From contig CAIYYW010000230.1 in NCBI GenBank assembly GCA_903930515.1, positions 1 through 9,774 of the forward strand: DNA of 9,774 nucleotides. The letters are read 5' to 3'. Below are positions 1-7,023 of the stretch, one piece after another (within the stretch, counting starts at the first letter, position 1; every line of letters begins with the position of its first letter). The notes beneath the pieces were generated by a model. The model was not told the origin of the DNA. It saw only the letters and a list, made by a program, of their open reading frames with translations, and ran no database searches. The position numbers and the translations under genes were made by a program. Source of the DNA: an uncultured delta proteobacterium (lineage in GTDB: Bacteria > RBG-13-61-14 > DRUE01).

Positions 1-203
1 CGGAGTTGGCGGAAAAAATACAGCCGAAGATCGTGATCCCGATGCAGTATAAAACCGACAAGGTGGATTTCCCGATCCAGCCGGTGGAGGGGTTTCTGTC
101 CCGGTTCTCCAAGGTGAAAAAGCTGGACGGGAGCGAGGTTGATCTCCAAAAATCATCCCTGCCGGCCGGTCTGGAGGTCTGGGCGCTTAAATACGCCTGC
201 TGA
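1..203 (+). CDS. MBL-fold metallo-hydrolase, C-terminal end (5' partial)
   Basis: This is the last 67 or so codons of a gene that enters from the left edge; the frame is open back to base 3 and ends at TGA 201-203. The visible tail has the order typical of UlaG-like metallo-beta-lactamase-fold hydrolases (Lactamase_B_3 type): 'PKIVIPMQYKT', then 'DFPI', then a helix 'VEGFLSRF', then 'LDGSEVDL' and a final 'LP..LEVWALKYA'. Family members hydrolyse various substrates with two metals; the substrate here cannot be told. One oddity: the motif normally read as IPMHYxT, whose His is a metal ligand, reads IPMQYKT here. The next plus-strand gene follows by 43 bp and could be co-transcribed. A TTG at 6 is only an internal codon, not a credible start. 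Confidence 0.72.
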   Translation, partial: ELAEKIQPKIVIPMQYKTDKVDFPIQPVEGFLSRFSKVKKLDGSEVDLQKSSLPAGLEVWALKYAC

Positions 204-246
204 CCGTGGGGAAGCGGGACTGATTGATTTCAAAACCGGTTCGGCT

Positions 247-2553
247 ATGCTATTCCCGATGAGCGTCCGTTTCAAAATTTTTTCCAAATATCTCCTGTTC
301 ATCCTGGTGATCAACGCGGCGATCCTGCTCGGGCTGGAGGGCTTGGCGCGACTTTTCATCAGCTCTCCCCGCAAATTTTTTATTGAATCCAGAGACGCTC
401 AGGGCAAGGTCCGGGTCCAATACCGCAAAGGCCCGCTCAAGCCTGAATTTCCCAAAGTCAAAGACCCGGAGAGCCTGCGGATTTTCGCGTTCGGCGGAAG
501 CACGGTCCTGGGATTCCCCTACTATCCGTATTCCAGCTTCGCGGCGATGCTCGCGCTTGCGCTCCAGAAATCCGATCCCGGCCGGAAAATTGAGATGTCC
601 AATTTGGGACTGAGCGGGATGAACAGCCTGGAGATCAAGCATTGCCTGTTGGAATCCCTGCGCTACTCGCCCGACCTGGTGATCATCTATGCCGGCCATA
701 ATGAATTCTTCCAGGCCAGCCTGATCCCGGACTGGAAATATCCCCGGCTGGACCGGCTCCTGGAATGGTTCCGGGCTCATTCCCGGCTTTACCAGGTTTT
801 GACCCGGATGGATTTTTTTCTTCCAATGATCCCATCCGCAATCGGGACCCGCCAGGAACTTACGGAAAAAATCAATCTGGATTTCGAGCAGGTTCCGATG
901 GAAAGCCAGCCGATGAGCAGGGAATATTACCAGAACCGGATTCAGGGATATAGGTATCACCTGGAACAGATTCTTTCCCGGCTGGACCAGCAAAAGATCC
1001 CGGTCCTGCTCTGCACGGTCGCGTCCAATTTAAAGGACTGGCCTCCCGAATGGCTGCCGGCTCCGGAAAATGTTTCAGCCCAGGAGTGGAAAGACTTGAA
1101 GCAAGAACTCCTCTCGGCGGATCAGGACCTTGGGGAGAATAAGCTGGACCAGGCGGAACCGATCCTGGCGCGACTCAAGCCGGTCATCCCCCAATATGCG
1201 ATGTATAATTTCCTCTCCGGTTGGCTGGAAGAAAAACGCGGGAATTTCACGCTCGCCCGCGATTATTTTTTATTGGCGCGCAAGTATGACAACTCCCGCC
1301 ACCGCGCCCCTCCGGAGATCAACGCGATCATCCACGAACTTGCCGCCCGGCACCGGGTGGCATTAGTGGATGTGGAGAAATTATTTTTCCAAAATTCCAA
1401 AACCACTCCCGGGTTTGATCTGTTCCTGGACCATGTTCATCCCAACCTGTCCGGGCAACGATTGATCGCGCAAGCGCTCTTTCATGGTTTGGCCGAACAA
1501 AAAATGATCCGGCCGGCGATGCCGGTTCCGGCGTTTCCAAGCGAAGACGATTTCCGGAAGGCATTTTCGCTCACTGATGAAATCCTGGCTGAAATACATA
1601 TCCGGCTGGCCACCTATTACCTGCTCCAACGCCATTTACCGGAACAGGATCATCAGACCATCCAACTATTACAAGAAATCATTTCCCGCAAGCCGCAAGA
1701 CCTTTTCGCCGGGATCTGCCTGGCTGCGATCTTATTGGAGGATTCCCGGACGGAAGCCGGCATCCAGGCCCTCAACCAAACCATCCAGCGGGCCGGAGGC
1801 ATTTCTCAGGTCCAGAAAACCCTTGAGCGATATTTCTTCCCTCATCTCCTGGTCCAGGGAGATTATGTCCTGGTTCATCTCAACCGCGATCCAACGGTGG
1901 CGCCCCTCTCGGGAATATTGCTGGTGAGAAAGGCTCCGGAAAAAACCCGGTCCCGCTCCGCGCTGCCCTTGGATCAGTATCACTGGATCTTTCAGTATTT
2001 CCCGCAAACCCGGGAGCTGAAAGAGGTCACCGAGCCGGTCCGAAAACTGGCCTTGGCCGAGCAAGCGCTCTGCTCGGCGGAAAAATATAAAACCTTGAAT
2101 ATGGTCAATTATATTTCGGGGAACCTGAAATACCTTTCCGCCAACCAAGCCCATTTGTCAGGCGGGATCAACGAGTTGAAAATAGATCTGTTCGGCCCAG
2201 ACCCCTGGCTGATCATTCCGATCAAGCTGGAACCGGCCACCGTCCATTCCCTCAAGCTCAGACTGGCGATCAAGCCGGAAAACGGCTTGCTGAATCAAAG
2301 CGAATTGAACATGTATTGGTCCGGGAGCGACCCCCCGGTTTTTTCCGAACAACAAAAGCTCTCGCTCCCGCTTAAGGCCGACGGTAAATTTCAGGAGCTT
2401 TCAATTGACCTGAGCCGGAATATCAACTGGCTCAGTTCAAAGAAAACCATGTTCCTGCGCCTGGACCCGGCCACTTTTTCCGGTCAGGCCCGGATCCGCG
2501 AATTCAAGATCCAGTTCTGCGTCCCGGCCGGCGCATCAACTCCATCACCATAG
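247..2553 (+). CDS. membrane-anchored SGNH/GDSL hydrolase-like protein with helical repeats and C-terminal beta domain
   Basis: A 768-residue protein if started at ATG 247; ATG 259 is equally possible, and neither has a clear Shine-Dalgarno. Residues about 15-37 form one hydrophobic N-terminal segment, a signal anchor, so the body should lie outside the inner membrane. SGNH blocks are complete: I 'FGGSTVLG' with Ser85, II 'NLGLSG' near 119-124, III 'GHNEF' with Asn152, and V 'DHVHP' with Asp395 and His398. Between III and V lies a helical TPR-like insertion (about 280-349). After block V come a second helical stretch (about 444-519) and a beta-rich domain (about 644-757) with 'MYWSGSDPPVFSE' and 'FLRLDPATFSG', resembling carbohydrate-binding beta-sandwiches of cell-surface proteins. 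The family acts as esterases or acyltransferases on glycans and lipids; a role in envelope or exopolysaccharide acyl-group handling is inference. Its 3' end overlaps the convergent rdgB by 50 bp. Confidence 0.82.
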   Translation: MLFPMSVRFKIFSKYLLFILVINAAILLGLEGLARLFISSPRKFFIESRDAQGKVRVQYRKGPLKPEFPKVKDPESLRIFAFGGSTVLGFPYYPYSSFAAMLALALQKSDPGRKIEMSNLGLSGMNSLEIKHCLLESLRYSPDLVIIYAGHNEFFQASLIPDWKYPRLDRLLEWFRAHSRLYQVLTRMDFFLPMIPSAIGTRQELTEKINLDFEQVPMESQPMSREYYQNRIQGYRYHLEQILSRLDQQKIPVLLCTVASNLKDWPPEWLPAPENVSAQEWKDLKQELLSADQDLGENKLDQAEPILARLKPVIPQYAMYNFLSGWLEEKRGNFTLARDYFLLARKYDNSRHRAPPEINAIIHELAARHRVALVDVEKLFFQNSKTTPGFDLFLDHVHPNLSGQRLIAQALFHGLAEQKMIRPAMPVPAFPSEDDFRKAFSLTDEILAEIHIRLATYYLLQRHLPEQDHQTIQLLQEIISRKPQDLFAGICLAAILLEDSRTEAGIQALNQTIQRAGGISQVQKTLERYFFPHLLVQGDYVLVHLNRDPTVAPLSGILLVRKAPEKTRSRSALPLDQYHWIFQYFPQTRELKEVTEPVRKLALAEQALCSAEKYKTLNMVNYISGNLKYLSANQAHLSGGINELKIDLFGPDPWLIIPIKLEPATVHSLKLRLAIKPENGLLNQSELNMYWSGSDPPVFSEQQKLSLPLKADGKFQELSIDLSRNINWLSSKKTMFLRLDPATFSGQARIREFKIQFCVPAGASTPSP

Positions 2554-3121
2554 GCCGCAGTTTCCGGAGCGCGTCCCCCCGATGGGACACCTCCAATTTT
2601 TTGAACGGGTCCAGTTCCGCGAAAGTCTTTCCCAAATCCGGAAAATAAAAAACCGGGTCATAGCCAAAACCTTTGCCGCCTCTGGGCTCGAACCGGATCA
2701 GCCCCCGCGCCTCCCCTTCCACCAGCCTGATCTCATCCTCTTTTATGGCCATTGCCAGCGCGCAAACAAACCGCGCGGTCCGTTTTTCCATTGGAACTGC
2801 CTGGAGCAGGCCGAGTAATTTTTGATTGTTCCGAGCATCGTCCGCTTCCGCGCCCGCGAACCGGGCGGAAAAAATTCCCGGACCCCCCGACAGCGCGTCA
2901 ACCTCCAAGCCGGAATCGTCGCCCAACGAGATCAGCCCGGTCTGCTTAAAGGCCGAGCGGGCCTTGTGATCGGCATTCTCGGCAAAGGTGCGATATGGCT
3001 CGTCAATTTCTTTCAGGTCGGGAAAATCGCGCAGGCTGAGCAACTGCGCCGGGAGGTCTTTGAGGAAATGCTTGAATTCCTTGAGCTTGCCCGGGTTGCG
3101 GGTGGCGACCAGGATTTTCAA
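2504..3121 (-). CDS. rdgB: XTP/dITP pyrophosphatase (non-canonical purine NTP pyrophosphatase)
   Basis: A 205-residue Ham1/RdgB-family enzyme of normal length. It hydrolyses dITP, ITP and XTP to the monophosphate plus pyrophosphate, keeping deaminated purines out of DNA and RNA; it is cytosolic. Visible hallmarks: N-terminal 'ATRNPGK' (6-12, nucleotide-binding TxNxxK), 'TFAENA' (45-50), '[11 protein letters not shown]' (67-77), '[12 protein letters not shown]' (79-90), '[11 protein letters not shown]' (148-158) and 'SHRG' (179-182). The start is TTG 3121-3119, which shares bases with the TGA stop of rph (TTGA overlap), and no strong Shine-Dalgarno precedes it, so translation is probably coupled to rph. 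The rph-rdgB pairing is common in bacteria. The last 50 bp overlap the convergent SGNH gene; the basic tail 'RRPGRRTGS' lies in that overlap. Confidence 0.95.
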   Translation of the reverse strand: MKILVATRNPGKLKEFKHFLKDLPAQLLSLRDFPDLKEIDEPYRTFAENADHKARSAFKQTGLISLGDDSGLEVDALSGGPGIFSARFAGAEADDARNNQKLLGLLQAVPMEKRTARFVCALAMAIKEDEIRLVEGEARGLIRFEPRGGKGFGYDPVFYFPDLGKTFAELDPFKKLEVSHRGDALRKLRPMVMELMRRPGRRTGS

Positions 3122-3840
3122 GGGTTGACGGCCAGGGCTTTTTTCTGGAGCCGGATCAACTCCCGGATTCCGGATTCGCCCAGATCAAGCATCTGATCCA
3201 ATTCTTTCCGCGCGAACGGACGATGCTCCGCAGTCCCCTGAACCTCCACAAATTTGCCGCTCTCGGTCATCACCACATTGAAATCAACCTCCGCCCCCAC
3301 ATCCTCAAAATAATCCAGGTCGAGCAGGTTCTTCCCTTTCACCCGGCCCACGCTGATCGCGGCCAGATGCTCCCGCAGCGGGTTGGCCTTGATCAGTTTC
3401 GTTTTCCGGAGCCACTGGAGCGCGAGCGCGAGCGCGACGAATCCACCGGTGATGGAGGCGCATCGGGTGCCGCCGTCGGCCTGGATCACATCGCAATCAA
3501 TGATGATGGTTCGCGGCCCCAATTTTTCCTGGTCAACCACCGCGCGCAAACACCGGCCGATCAGGCGCTGAATCTCCTGGGTTCTTCCCTTGGGACCTCG
3601 CCGCGCCCCTTCCCTTTCGGTCCGGGTCTTGGTGGACCGGGGAAGCATTGAATATTCCGCAGTCACCCATCCCTTTCCAGTGTCCTTAAGAAAAGGCGGC
3701 ACCTGCTCGCTCACAGTGGCCGAACAAAGCACCCAGGTGTTCCCGGCCTTGATCAGCGCCGATCCTTCCGCGTACTCAAGAACCCCGGTTTTTATTTCCA
3801 CCGTTCGGATCTGATTTGGATTTCTCTTTCCCGCTCTCAT
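3118..3840 (-). CDS. rph: ribonuclease PH (tRNA nucleotidyltransferase)
   Basis: A 240-residue RNase PH of full length, a phosphate-dependent 3'-5' exoribonuclease that trims the 3' ends of tRNA precursors and assembles as a cytosolic hexamer. The sequence follows the family end to end: 'GKRNPNQIR' near the start, '[16 protein letters not shown]' (55-70), '[12 protein letters not shown]' (85-96), '[18 protein letters not shown]' (115-132) and '[13 protein letters not shown]' (174-186). Phosphate-binding Arg86 and Gly124-Thr125-Arg126 are present, as are conserved Asp180 and Asp186. The ATG at 3840 is preceded by GGAAGG (3846-3851) with 5 nt spacing, which lies inside the coding tail of the upstream amidase gene. 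The genes overlap by 65 bp, and rph in turn overlaps rdgB by 4 bp, so all three are probably read from one transcript. Confidence 0.97.
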   Translation of the reverse strand: MRAGKRNPNQIRTVEIKTGVLEYAEGSALIKAGNTWVLCSATVSEQVPPFLKDTGKGWVTAEYSMLPRSTKTRTEREGARRGPKGRTQEIQRLIGRCLRAVVDQEKLGPRTIIIDCDVIQADGGTRCASITGGFVALALALQWLRKTKLIKANPLREHLAAISVGRVKGKNLLDLDYFEDVGAEVDFNVVMTESGKFVEVQGTAEHRPFARKELDQMLDLGESGIRELIRLQKKALAVNP

Positions 3841-5032
3841 TTTTACCTTCCATTCCTATTTTTTTCGCCTTGGCATTCCGGAACTCCAGAATGCTCTTGG
3901 CCAACGCTTTGGCGATTTTATCCTGAACCGCCGGGTCGGTGATGTTCTTTCGGTCCGCGGCATTGGTCAAAAAGCCTACTTCCACCAGCGCCGCGGGCAT
4001 ATTCGCGGTCATCAACACCCGGAAGGGGGCCTGCCGGAGACCGCGGTTCACCGCCTGCTGCATCGCGAAATCCATATTCTTCTGAACTATCCTGGCAAAA
4101 AAATCGCTTTCGGCCAGATGCTCGGTCTGGGCCATATCACCCAGAATCAATTCCAGCTCTGAAATTTCTTCCTGGGCCAAGCCCGCTTGATTGATCTCCG
4201 CGCCGGAAAGCTCCAGGTTCTCCCACATCGCCAGCTTCCGGCTGTCCTCGTCGGATGATTTCAGGCTCATAAAAAAAGTCTCGAACCCGCTCGCGCTCAA
4301 TGCCTCCGCCCCGTTGATATGGATGCTCAGAAACAAATCCGCTCCCAGCTTGTTGGCAAACTCGGTCCGGGAGTCCAGGTCAAGATATTTGTCTGTTTCC
4401 CGCGTCAAATAAACCTTGATCTCCGGATATCCCCCCAGCCAGTATTTCACCCGCTGGCCGATCCTCAGGGTCAAATCTTTTTCCCGCCATCCGTCCGCGG
4501 TGTTGGCTCCGAAATTTTCCCCGCCGTGCCCCGGATCTATCACCACGATGTCCACCGGATCTCTTTTAAATTTGTCCGGAAGATTGCAGCCATTGTCAAG
4601 GTTCTCGTTGGTTTCAATTTTGGCCGAGGAAGCCGGTTTTTCCACCCGCACCTTGACCCCTTTCAAGGGCGCGTACACCTGGCTGAAAAAATCCTCGGCC
4701 AGATACAGCTTCTGACCATCGCGCAGGACTCCGGAAAAAACCAATTCGCGGGCGCCCTGAATCGCCTTGGCGGATTTCAGGTCCACCGTGACCGATTGCG
4801 CGCCGATTTTAAAAAACATATAGTTCTGATCCGAACTGAATTTCGGCTGAAGCCCCAAGTCGGAGAAAGCCTCCTGCGCGGACAGATAGACTTTGTCATC
4901 CTTGATCCGGAAATCCTTGATCACCATCGCGCCCTGGTCGTTGACAATGATCTTGATGGAATCGGCATTCTCCGCCGTGATCAGGCTGGGGATAAAAAAC
5001 AAAACCGCCAATATCTTTTCCAGCCGCTTCAT
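3776..5032 (-). CDS. N-acetylmuramoyl-L-alanine amidase (Amidase_3, secreted)
   Basis: A 418-residue periplasmic cell-wall hydrolase that cuts the bond between N-acetylmuramic acid and the stem peptide, as AmiA/AmiC do in cell separation. Residues 1-20 are a signal peptide ('[20 protein letters not shown]'). Residues about 25-130 form a beta-rich N-terminal domain resembling the copper-amine-oxidase-N-like modules of wall enzymes. The Amidase_3 domain (about 160-385) carries the zinc and catalytic residues: His169 in 'DPGHGG', Glu184 in 'WREKDLTL', His238 in 'LSIHING' and Glu351 in '[10 protein letters not shown]'. The helical insertion around 260-315, which in AmiC-type enzymes can block the active site, is present. 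The last 25 or so residues are hydrophilic and Lys-rich and overlap the start of rph by 65 bp. The ATG at 5032 was chosen because it opens the signal peptide; the frame runs open to 5125 but the extra residues lack sense. Confidence 0.93.
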   Translation of the reverse strand: MKRLEKILAVLFFIPSLITAENADSIKIIVNDQGAMVIKDFRIKDDKVYLSAQEAFSDLGLQPKFSSDQNYMFFKIGAQSVTVDLKSAKAIQGARELVFSGVLRDGQKLYLAEDFFSQVYAPLKGVKVRVEKPASSAKIETNENLDNGCNLPDKFKRDPVDIVVIDPGHGGENFGANTADGWREKDLTLRIGQRVKYWLGGYPEIKVYLTRETDKYLDLDSRTEFANKLGADLFLSIHINGAEALSASGFETFFMSLKSSDEDSRKLAMWENLELSGAEINQAGLAQEEISELELILGDMAQTEHLAESDFFARIVQKNMDFAMQQAVNRGLRQAPFRVLMTANMPAALVEVGFLTNAADRKNITDPAVQDKIAKALAKSILEFRNAKAKKIGMEGKNESGKEKSKSDPNGGNKNRGS

Positions 5033-5044
5033 CTGTTGTCTATA

Positions 5045-5053
5045 ATTATACCA
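5045..5053 (-). promoter_or_regulatory. extended -10 promoter of the amidase-rph-rdgB operon
   Basis: On the minus strand this reads TGGTATAAT, a perfect TATAAT with the TGn extension of extended -10 promoters. No good -35 lies 16-18 bp upstream, as is usual for this class. The predicted transcription start is near 5038, only about 6 nt before the amidase ATG at 5032, and there is no Shine-Dalgarno. The first gene would then be translated from a near-leaderless mRNA. Sequence match is direct; activity is inferred. Confidence 0.6.
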
Positions 5054-5125
5054 GATCACGGGCTTGGAAGCACGGAAGAGCGCGACCCCAAAACCCGCAA
5101 TGGCTTTCGGACCGGAAGTTCTCAA

Positions 5126-5167
5126 TTTTGAAGAAAACGGCGGAGACTTTTGCCTTCAAAAGTCGCC
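5126..5167 (-). terminator. probable Rho-independent terminator of the pilT operon, with an alternative hairpin
   Basis: About 90 bp beyond the pilT stop, 5139-5142 pairs with 5064+100 region 5164-5167 (GGCG/CGCC) and 5046-5052 is not involved; the main stem is completed by 5146-5152 pairing with 5157-5163 (ACTTTTG/CAAAAGT), giving 11 bp with a 3-nt bulge (5143-5145) and a 4-nt loop. Read on the minus strand it is followed by GTTTTCTT, an imperfect U-tract. A second dyad, TTTTGAAG 5126-5133 with CTTCAAAA 5154-5161, shares bases with the first stem, so the two hairpins exclude each other. The likeliest role is transcription termination after pilT, upstream of the amidase promoter. Confidence 0.5.
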
Positions 5168-5254
5168 TGGCTCAGCCTTCGGGCAAACTTATCCGCTCAA
5201 GCCGCAAAAACCCGATCTGCTACTGTTATGGCTCACCGGAACGCGGAACAATTT
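5168..5254. other. non-coding stretch with unassigned dyads between the pilT stop and its terminator
   Basis: These 87 bases hold no gene. Short complementary arms are visible: TCGGG near 5179-5183 with CCCGA at 5211-5215, and GCC-TTCG-GGC at 5175-5184, a small UUCG-loop hairpin. Two GCAAA motifs at 5183-5187 and 5204-5208 recall part of the c-di-GMP-I riboswitch on the plus strand, but the GNRA-capped stem and tetraloop receptor are not there and no plus-strand gene follows. It could be the 3' UTR of pilT, a small RNA or a dispersed repeat. Confidence 0.3.
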
Positions 5255-6331
5255 TTATTCAAAGCTCAAGGCTCTTTCAAAGTCGCTGGGGTTTGAGGCT
5301 GCGGATTTGGCGACCTCCAGGGTGACCACGCCCTTTCGGAAGAGGAAGCTCAAATGCTGGTCAAAGGATTGCATATGGTATTGATCACGGCCGTGTTCAA
5401 TATATTCCTTGATCTTCAGAGTTTTGTCCGCGGCCCGGATGCATTCCTGGATGGTTGCGGTATTGATCATTATTTCCGCGGCAACCACCCTCCCCTTGCC
5501 ATCCTGGCGGGGAAGGAGTCTCTGGGAGATGATGGCTTTGAGGCTCTCGGCCAGCCTCATCCTTACCACATCCTGCTCTTCCATCGGGAACAGGCCGATC
5601 AGGCGGTTCACCGTGTGGGTGACATCGGTGGTATGGAGGGTGGAAAAGACCAGATGTCCGGTTTCCGCGGCCTTGAGCGCGATGTCCACCGTCTCGTAAT
5701 CGCGGATTTCTCCGACCAGGATCACATCGGGATCCTGCCGGAGCGCGGCCCGGAGCGCGGTGGCGAAATCCTGGGTGTCGGATCCGATCTCGCGCTGGGA
5801 AATTGAGCAGTTGTTGTCCTGATGCAGGAATTCAATCGGGTCTTCTATGGTCAGGATATGCTTGCGAAAATTCTCGTTGATATGATGGATCATCGCGGCC
5901 AGGGTGGACGACTTGCCGCTCCCGGTGATGCCGGTGACCAGGACCAGGCCGCGTTCGTTGGAAGCGATCTCATTGAGCACGATGGGCAGGCCGAGCTTTT
6001 CCACGGTCGGAATCTCCAGCGGGATGATCCGGAGCACGATCTCAAAACTGCCGCGCTGGCGGAAGACATTAACCCGGAACCTCCCGGATTCGGGCAGGAC
6101 ATAGGAGGTGTCCAGCTCCAGCAGCTCGTCCACATTGCGCTGAATTTTACCCGCGGAAAGAATGGTAGTCACAATGTTCCGGGTATCTTCCATGGCCAGT
6201 TGCGGCGCCTTGATCTCGCGGAGATGGCCGTCAATCCTGAACATCGGGGGCGCTCCCACCTTGAGGTGCACATCCGAGGCGTTTGATTTCACTCCCGCGG
6301 ACAAAAGTTGGTTGAATATTTTCGCGTCCAT
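5255..6331 (-). CDS. pilT: type IV pilus retraction ATPase, PilT/PilU family
   Basis: A 358-residue hexameric AAA-type secretion ATPase, the normal length for PilT, which drives pilus depolymerisation and retraction (twitching, surface sensing, DNA uptake) at the inner-membrane base of the pilus. It has the N-terminal PAS-like domain (about 1-100, 'SDVHLKVGAPPMFRIDG'), Walker A 'GITGSGKSS' (134-142), Asp box 'TIEDPIEF' (161-168), Walker B 'ILVGEIRD' (204-211) with catalytic Glu208, and His box 'GHLVFSTLHTTD' (225-236). The PilT 'AIRNLIR' motif is diverged to 'TIQECIR' (293-299), and the end 'MQSFDQHLSFLFRKG' (320-334) and 'ASNPSDF' suits PilT or PilU alike, so this could be an accessory retraction ATPase. 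The ATG lies 1 base past the stop of the cNMP-binding gene, with GGAAGAAGAGA as ribosome binding site. No other pil gene is in the window. Confidence 0.94.
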   Translation of the reverse strand: MDAKIFNQLLSAGVKSNASDVHLKVGAPPMFRIDGHLREIKAPQLAMEDTRNIVTTILSAGKIQRNVDELLELDTSYVLPESGRFRVNVFRQRGSFEIVLRIIPLEIPTVEKLGLPIVLNEIASNERGLVLVTGITGSGKSSTLAAMIHHINENFRKHILTIEDPIEFLHQDNNCSISQREIGSDTQDFATALRAALRQDPDVILVGEIRDYETVDIALKAAETGHLVFSTLHTTDVTHTVNRLIGLFPMEEQDVVRMRLAESLKAIISQRLLPRQDGKGRVVAAEIMINTATIQECIRAADKTLKIKEYIEHGRDQYHMQSFDQHLSFLFRKGVVTLEVAKSAASNPSDFERALSFE

Positions 6332-6332
6332 T

Positions 6333-6869
6333 TTATCTCTTCTTCCTGCCTCCGGCTCCGGTTATTTTCGGATCGGGCGCCGGCTTTTGCGCGCGGGAAG
6401 ACTGCCGAAGCCGGCTGAGCTCGTCGGTGGTTCTCCGGAGCCGCTCGGAAAGGGTTTTGCAAAACGATTGATAAATCTTGAGCGCGAGCGCCCGGTCGTT
6501 TTCCAGGAGCTGCTCGAATTCCCGGCGATGAATGGCGAGGACCTCGACCGCGCTCTTCGCGATCACGCTCGCGGAGGTCAACTCATTTTCAATCAGGCTC
6601 ATCTCCCCGAACAATTCCCCCCGCTTCAGCAGGGCCACTTCCTGCCGGGCCTCGCCCTCCCCTTTCAACACCTGCACTTCTCCCTGTTCCATCAAATAGA
6701 GCGCCTGTCCCAGAGCGTTTTCCTCAATGATGGAATCGCCGGGCTGAAATTTTTCGCGCTGACATATTTTCGCCAGGTTTTGCGCCTCGGTGAAATTCAG
6801 GTTCTTGAATAAAAAGGTTTCCTGGATCAACTCGGATCCCAAAATCTCCTGGAATTCCTCAACCGCCAT
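6333..6869 (-). CDS. stand-alone cyclic-nucleotide-binding-fold protein, no DNA-binding domain
   Basis: A 178-residue protein with a single Crp/PKA-type cNMP-binding beta-roll at about 18-125 ('FQPGDSIIEENALGQALYLMEQGEVQVL', shown as the segments 41-52 and 53-68). The phosphate-binding cassette 'GELFGEMSLIENELTSASV' spans 84-102. The Arg that anchors the cyclic phosphate in cAMP-binding members (RSA) is replaced by Thr98 (TSA), so canonical cAMP binding is doubtful. After the roll come a helix (about 115-157) and a low-complexity basic tail ending 'GAGGRKKR'; there is no helix-turn-helix, so it is not a Crp-like transcription factor. It is the first gene of the operon with pilT, 1 base upstream. 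A good ribosome binding site AGGAG sits 7 nt before the ATG. A role in controlling the PilT motor is inference from context. Confidence 0.88.
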   Translation of the reverse strand: MAVEEFQEILGSELIQETFLFKNLNFTEAQNLAKICQREKFQPGDSIIEENALGQALYLMEQGEVQVLKGEGEARQEVALLKRGELFGEMSLIENELTSASVIAKSAVEVLAIHRREFEQLLENDRALALKIYQSFCKTLSERLRRTTDELSRLRQSSRAQKPAPDPKITGAGGRKKR

Positions 6870-6899
6870 TCGCTTCTCCTGCCTTGTGACCTTTTTTAA

Positions 6900-6928
6900 A
6901 CTTTAATCTCAGAGTCCCCAATTGTCAA
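6900..6928 (-). promoter_or_regulatory. sigma-70-type promoter of the cNMP-pilT operon
   Basis: Minus-strand -35 TTGACA (6923-6928, perfect) and -10 TAAAGT (6900-6905, four of six) are separated by exactly 17 bp. The predicted start near 6893 gives a leader of about 24 nt that contains the AGGAG ribosome binding site. The match is read from sequence; no experimental support is visible. Confidence 0.6.
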
Positions 6929-6940
6929 ATTCCGCCCGGA

Positions 6941-6968
6941 CCAACCGTCTATTAACCATGGAGGTTGG
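6941..6968. repeat. inverted repeat in the divergent intergenic region
   Basis: CCAACC (6941-6946) and GGTTGG (6963-6968) form a 6-bp perfect dyad with a 16-bp centre, with a nested AACC/GGTT (6954-6957, 6963-6966). It sits just upstream of the -35 of the cNMP-pilT promoter and upstream of the divergent gene at 7024, where an operator shared by both would be expected. It may equally be chance. Confidence 0.3.
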
Positions 6969-7023
6969 AAAAATATTTTGAAACAAATTCAAGATTAAGT
7001 CATCTAATCGGATATAGGAGAAC

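Noticed and set aside
139-246. Longer N-terminus for the SGNH protein starting at 139
   Set aside because: It overlaps the end of the upstream gene, has no hydrophobic or family-like content, and the membrane anchor begins after ATG 247/259.
250-993. 247-residue antisense reading frame opposite the SGNH gene
   Set aside because: It is the complement of a gene with complete SGNH motifs and shows no family features of its own.
5033-5125. Longer amidase starting at 5125
   Set aside because: The extra 31 residues lack family similarity, would bury the signal peptide, and the promoter at 5045-5053 lies inside them.
4319-5131. 270-residue plus-strand frame opposite the amidase
   Set aside because: It is a shadow of the amidase gene; the opposite strand has the zinc-ligand motifs and signal peptide.
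5168-5254. c-di-GMP-I (GEMM) riboswitch on the plus strand
   Set aside because: Two GCAAA motifs are suggestive, but the GNRA-capped stem and receptor are absent and the strand runs antisense into pilT.
6958-6981. Seven-codon leader peptide upstream of the 7024 gene
   Set aside because: No ribosome binding site and no attenuator-type codons or hairpin follow it.
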